Positions 59,995 through 64,000 of a DNA stretch of 64,000 nucleotides are shown one piece after another (the stretch's first letter is position 1; each line of letters opens with the position of its first letter). The stretch is from the NCBI GenBank assembly GCA_015039315.1, contig WIDE01000007.1, positions 1 through 64,000 on the forward strand, in the 5' to 3' direction. The notes beneath the pieces are model-generated. The model did not search any database, was not told the origin of the DNA, and worked only from the letters and a program-made list of their open reading frames with translations. This DNA is from Clavulina sp. PMI_390. Lineage: Eukaryota > Basidiomycota > Agaricomycetes > Cantharellales > Hydnaceae. The position numbers were made by a program, and so were the translations under genes.

Positions 59995-60142
59995 GCTGGG
60001 ACCTGGTGGTGTAGATGGCGAGCGACGAAGTTCTCCCAAAAAAGGAAGTAAACCTCGGGATCCAAAGCCAATCCAAACAGAGTACAATAAGCCACAATCC
60101 TTTGCCGCAGGCTTTCCTCAGCCCGAAACATTTTATTCAACG
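59995..60142. promoter_or_regulatory. Short bidirectional upstream region (VIP1 / VPS60)
   Basis: 148 bp separate the two divergent ATGs. The frame of VIP1 remains open upstream of 59994 into this stretch, so a slightly longer N-terminus cannot be excluded. Confidence 0.5.
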
Positions 60143-61326
60143 ATGAATCGATTATTTGGGTCAGGCTCTTCGAAGGTGCCAAAAGCAACCCTATCAGACG
60201 CTATTGCCTCGGTACTGCTGGCTTCCTGTCATCCCTTAATCCAGGAGCTAATCAATCTTGTCGTCGTCATACACGCGCTTTTCGAAATCGACGTCTCTCT
60301 CCCGATCCTGGTTAATCTAGACGGATGCTCGAGCATCCAGTATTGAAGTCAAGATTGCAAAACTGGACGGCGATCTCATGAGATGCAAAGATCAGATGGC
60401 AAAACTTCGCAATGGCCCTGGCAAGGTGCGCCCGTCGGAAGCTCTTATGGCGGAAATCCCCACCCCACTAACTCTCGATCTTGATACAAATGGCCAATGG
60501 AAGACAGCAATTCAACAGCGGGCGATGACCATTCTCAAACAGAAGAAGATGTATGTTCTCCACATCGGAGTATCCGATGAATGCATTATTGCTTAACTCC
60601 ACGGCGTTCCCAGGTACGAAGCCCAACTTTCTCAATTAACTCAGCAAACCTTCAACATGGAGACGTGAGTGGGACGCTTCCCCGGTTGACTAACGTCTGA
60701 GACCTAAGCTTATGCTCTGGATCCCACCTAGCGCCGCAATGGCCACCGAAAATCTTCGCAACACCATGGTCACTGTTGATGCCATGAAGACTGCAAATAA
60801 GGAGATCAAGCGCCAGTAAGTTTCTTGCTCCTCAGCATTCCAATTTCTGCACTCATCTGCCCCCCATAGATATGGCAAGATCGATATTGATAAAATCGAG
60901 GTACATGCATTGTGATTCAGACGCTCACACTCATAGTTCTCATTGGGGTGTTCCCATAGGCCATGCATGATGACATGGCTGACCTTCTCGAACAAGCTAA
61001 TGAAATTCAGGAAAGCCTTGGGCGGTCATACGCAGTTCCGGACGAGATTGACGAAGCAGATTTAGAGGCTGGTGAGCATGACACATTGCTGCAAAGGAGT
61101 GAAAGCTCAGATCAACGCCTATATAGAACTAGAGGCGCTCTCCACGGAAGTTCTAGAAGATGAGGAACCCTCTGCATATCTAGAAGGCGTCACTGCACCT
61201 GACTTCATTGATGAAGCACCTATTGAGGTAAGCTCGGTTGTTCTTGATGAAATCTGTAGGTTCTGTTCAACGGTATATTTGTAGAATGCCAAGGAAGCTG
61301 CCAAGACTCAGGTCGCGGGATCATGA
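60143..61326 (+). CDS. VPS60: ESCRT-III-associated protein Vps60 / CHMP5
   Basis: About 213 aa in nine exons: 60143-60211, 60321-60425, 60504-60550, 60614-60664, 60732-60815, 60870-60900, 60960-61071, 61127-61227 and 61285-61326. The sequence is a standard Snf7-fold protein: MNRLFGSGSSKVPKATLSDA, ARASSIEVKIAKLDGDLMRC, QRAMTILKQKKMYEAQL, QQTFNMET, VDAMKTANKEIKRQYGKIDI and MADLLEQANEIQESLGRSY. The acidic C-terminus (DEIDEADLEAELEAL and on) is the Vta1-binding region of CHMP5/Vps60. The family acts at late endosomes, recruiting Vta1-Vps4 for multivesicular body sorting. Nine exons for 642 coding nt is very intron-dense. Confidence 0.95.
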
Positions 61327-62316
61327 CCGATTCTTGTCTTTATGTGTTCATGTAAGGTGCTGCTGTTTGCCTCCCTTGAGCTTTGTAACTATACTGTCGT
61401 CAATGGACTTCAACAACCTTTCATGCCTCATGACATTGCGTGACTCGTCGACGCTGCACCCTATACCTCAAGCGAAGGGGGAACCATACACTCTCGACGG
61501 CGCTCAGCGGCACATGTATACCATCGGGCGGCATGCAATCTACTAACACCTTGATCCTTGCGGGCACCGTAGCCCCCATGCTGAGCAATATGATCGGCCC
61601 GCGTGCAAGCCCGGCAAGACACTTCGCTTGATGCCTTGTCGCGAACCCATTCGTGAAACGGTGGGTCACTTATCAAGGTGGCCTTCCGGCAAGACCTAGT
61701 TCTCAGGCGTCTGAGAAGTTGAGAAGCTCAAATTGATACCACGTGGATGCGAGACTCTTTTCAGCGCCGACCGATAAGAGTCAACAGCTCGCCCTTATCG
61801 CATGATGCGGGAACATTTCATGGGGAAACATCAATGGTAACGAGGTAAGATGGTCAAGACATTTTCCACGCATGAGTGTTGAACATTTGTTCTAGAGAGT
61901 GGCGATGTTCCATAACTTCGGTACGCCTTCACATTGACATCGACTGGCGGGGTTGGGCGCACATAATCTTGGATTACAAGGATAAGAGTCAACACATGAG
62001 GAACGTACCTCTTGTACTACAACTGAACCCGACGACACAGGTAGAACGGGACTACCAGGCATTCGAAGCTAAACTTTGATGATAATCAGTAACAATACGA
62101 CGACATCCCCCTCCGGTCGCCGCTGATCCCCCTTGTGGCCACCAGGATAGCCAAGAGAAATTAGAAGTTCATCATATATCGTGTTCCATGCGTTGACATT
62201 TCGGCTTTCCAGCATGCCTCAGACTGTTCAGTTGGGGGACGCCCTCCACTTATAAAAGTTGGTCGGTGCGTCGCCTCTAACTCCCTCAGAGATATCAATT
62301 CTCCTTGGCTCTCAGA
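61327..62316. other. Intergenic region upstream of the sedolisin gene
   Basis: About 990 bp with no supported gene. A TATA box lies near its right end at 62251-62258. The short frame at 61876-62079 has no recognisable feature. Confidence 0.4.
62251..62258 (+). promoter_or_regulatory. TATA box of the sedolisin gene
   Basis: TATAAAAG lies 59 bp upstream of the ATG at 62317. Secreted proteases in fungi are usually inducible, which fits a TATA promoter with a short leader. Confidence 0.55.
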
Positions 62317-64000
62317 ATGGCTCGCCTGTCCCAGTTGGTCCTCTTGTGCATTTCTGCTGTTGCGGTCACTGCTGTCCCTGCCTCCAGTGGCCGTGTCCAC
62401 TCCGCCGCCAGTGTTATCCCTGCCATCTGGAAGAAAGGCGCCGTCGCCCCTGCCGGCAAGTCAATTAGCTTTGACCTCATCTTTGCTCCCAGAGATGTGG
62501 CTGGCCTCGACGCTCGCATGCTGGAGATTGCAGACAGCAAATCTGCTTGGATGACGGAGGAAGAAATCGCTACCTACATTGTACCTTCCGATGCCGATAA
62601 GGCGGCTGTGGAGACTGCATTGAAGGGCATTGGCGCCACTGGGCTCTCCTATTCCCGCAATGGTGATACTCTGAGTGTCACAACCACCATTGACCAAGCT
62701 TCCAAGGTTTGTTTGCTTTATAATTTGCATCAGCATTTATTCTTCCCCAATCCAACTTTTCTCCCTTCTTTTCGATAGTTCTTCAATGCCCAGTTCCACG
62801 AATACACAAATACCAAGGTCGCCGGCACTTTCTACAAGACTACCGAATTTACTATGCCAGCTTCTATCGAGGCGCAGATTGCAGATGTCTCGTCTTTCGC
62901 CACCTTTGCTAGCTCCCAACACTTCAGTCGCGTGGCCGATTTGACCAGCGAGGAGCGTGCTGCATTGGAGAAGCGCGCCACTCCTTCGGGCTGCAGCACG
63001 TCTGCCGTCACTTCGGCGTGCATCCGCTCCCTTTATGGCTTTGATACGTACACTCCTACTACATCCACCGGCACTGCTCGCCTTGGGATGTAAGCCCATC
63101 TCCTTATGCTATTGGTCCATCCTGTATATTTGTCTAATCTTTGGTTTCTTCCAGTATGGCCTATATTGGTCAGAGCTTCTCCCAAACTGACCTGACGACC
63201 TACCTCGGGAAGTACCGCTCTGACGCCTCATCATACAAAATCCCTGTCACCACGATCGCTGGCGCTCTCAACATTGGACTTCTGCCTGTAAGCCCATGCC
63301 TGACAAATAGTTGATCAAATTCTGACCACAAGACAGGGCGTCGAGGCTGCGCTCGATACTCAAACGGCCGCTGGTATCATCTATCCCCTTCCTTCTGGTA
63401 TGCATCAAGGTCGTCTTAATTCGTTGATGTGATATTTACTTTAGTTCACAGGCTTCTACGACTACGGCACCATCTTCACATCGGGTGATATCTTCCTCCT
63501 CACCTTCCAATACTTCCTTGGGCTGGCTGCCTCCGCTAGGCCTAGTGTGATCACCATCTCATATGGCTCCCTCGAGAGCAGCTTTACCTCCTCCCAGGCT
63601 ACGAGCATGTGCAACGCAGCTCAACAGCTCACTGCTGCTGGTATGACCATCGTTGTACGTGCCTTCTCTTCTCTTGCCCTTGCATGGTTGATATAAACCG
63701 AGACACTACTTCCCTACCCTCAGGTGTCGTCGGGTGATTATGGCGTTGGTGGCCAGAGTGGCACAACCTGCCCCTCCTTCAAACCAACCTACCCTGGTAA
63801 GCCATTCCTCTCATTTCCTATTTTTTTCTGGGGCCTTTCAAATACTGATATAACCGTTATTTGAAGGTGGTTGCCCGTACATCTTGTCCGTTGGTGCCAC
63901 TCAAAGCTTCTCTCCGGAAGTCATGGTCGACTCCTCGCTTGCAGGCTTCTATTCGGGCGCTGGGTTCTCTAACCTTTTCACCACCCCTTCGTACCAGAGC
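62317..64000 (+). CDS. Sedolisin (S53) protease, tripeptidyl-peptidase-like, 3'-partial
   Basis: Seven exons are visible: 62317-62706, 62779-63089, 63155-63287, 63337-63397, 63452-63654, 63724-63796 and 63867-64000, which runs off the window. They give 435 residues. Residues 1-20 are a hydrophobic signal peptide. A pro-kumamolisin-type propeptide follows (to about residue 200, with SAWMTEEEIATYI and FFNAQFHEYTNTKVAGTFYK). In the catalytic domain, E281 and D285 sit in GVEAALDTQTAAGI and match the Glu-Asp pair. SSGDYGVGG holds the oxyanion-hole Asp371. The catalytic Ser (GTS motif) should lie just beyond the window. Sedolisins are acidic secreted proteases that degrade external protein. The ATG at 62317 is chosen because it starts the signal peptide. 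Confidence 0.92.

Noticed and set aside
1..64000. CRISPR arrays, rRNA genes and intact transposons or LTR elements
   Set aside because: No regularly spaced direct repeats, no rRNA core sequences, and no transposase or reverse transcriptase motifs were seen on either strand; a genome-wide repeat search would be needed to exclude short non-autonomous elements.

Overview
The window reads as nuclear DNA of a filamentous basidiomycete, most likely an Agaricomycete. Genes are dense, on both strands, and cut by many short introns (about 45-110 nt, mostly GT-AG). The set includes Snu23, VPS60, a VIP1 kinase, IQGAP, DUR3 and sedolisin, and the codon use fits that group. All gene models were spliced by hand: reading phase was kept across every junction and family motifs were required to continue, but no transcript evidence was available.

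Left end, 0-11.2 kb: the 3' part of ornithine decarboxylase antizyme, with its +1 programmed frameshift site inside the window. Then come a DUF1771-Smr protein, two tandem GRDP-like (DUF1399) paralogs with almost identical exon structure, and a divergent pair of a Yap-type bZIP factor and the spliceosomal protein Snu23.

11.2-28 kb: an isolated gene encoding an isocyanide synthase (PvcA/DIT1 type) fused to a TauD-type Fe(II)/2-oxoglutarate dioxygenase (PvcB type). It is flanked by gene-free DNA and shows no surrounding cluster. Next is a very large (about 1,765 aa) low-complexity homeodomain regulator on the minus strand, followed by about 5.7 kb in which I can support no gene.

28-41 kb: two paralogous MFS transporters with matching exon sizes flank a conserved but unassigned low-complexity protein. 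After them come a small P-loop kinase, an F-box protein, mitochondrial ribosomal protein uS9m and the RNase H2 B subunit.

41-64 kb: ribosomal protein uS5 (RPS2), the urea transporter DUR3, a complex I accessory subunit, IQGAP, a UEV/AKTIP-like inactive E2, the bifunctional inositol-pyrophosphate kinase/phosphatase VIP1, the ESCRT-III protein VPS60, and a secreted sedolisin protease cut off by the window end.

Most genes are housekeeping and need not act together. Four head-to-head pairs share intergenic stretches of only 148-251 bp. The accessory content most worth follow-up is the isocyanide synthase-dioxygenase gene. The strongest regulatory features are the antizyme recoding site, several microexons (one of 6 nt, one of 17 nt inside the homeobox) and three candidate GC-AG introns.
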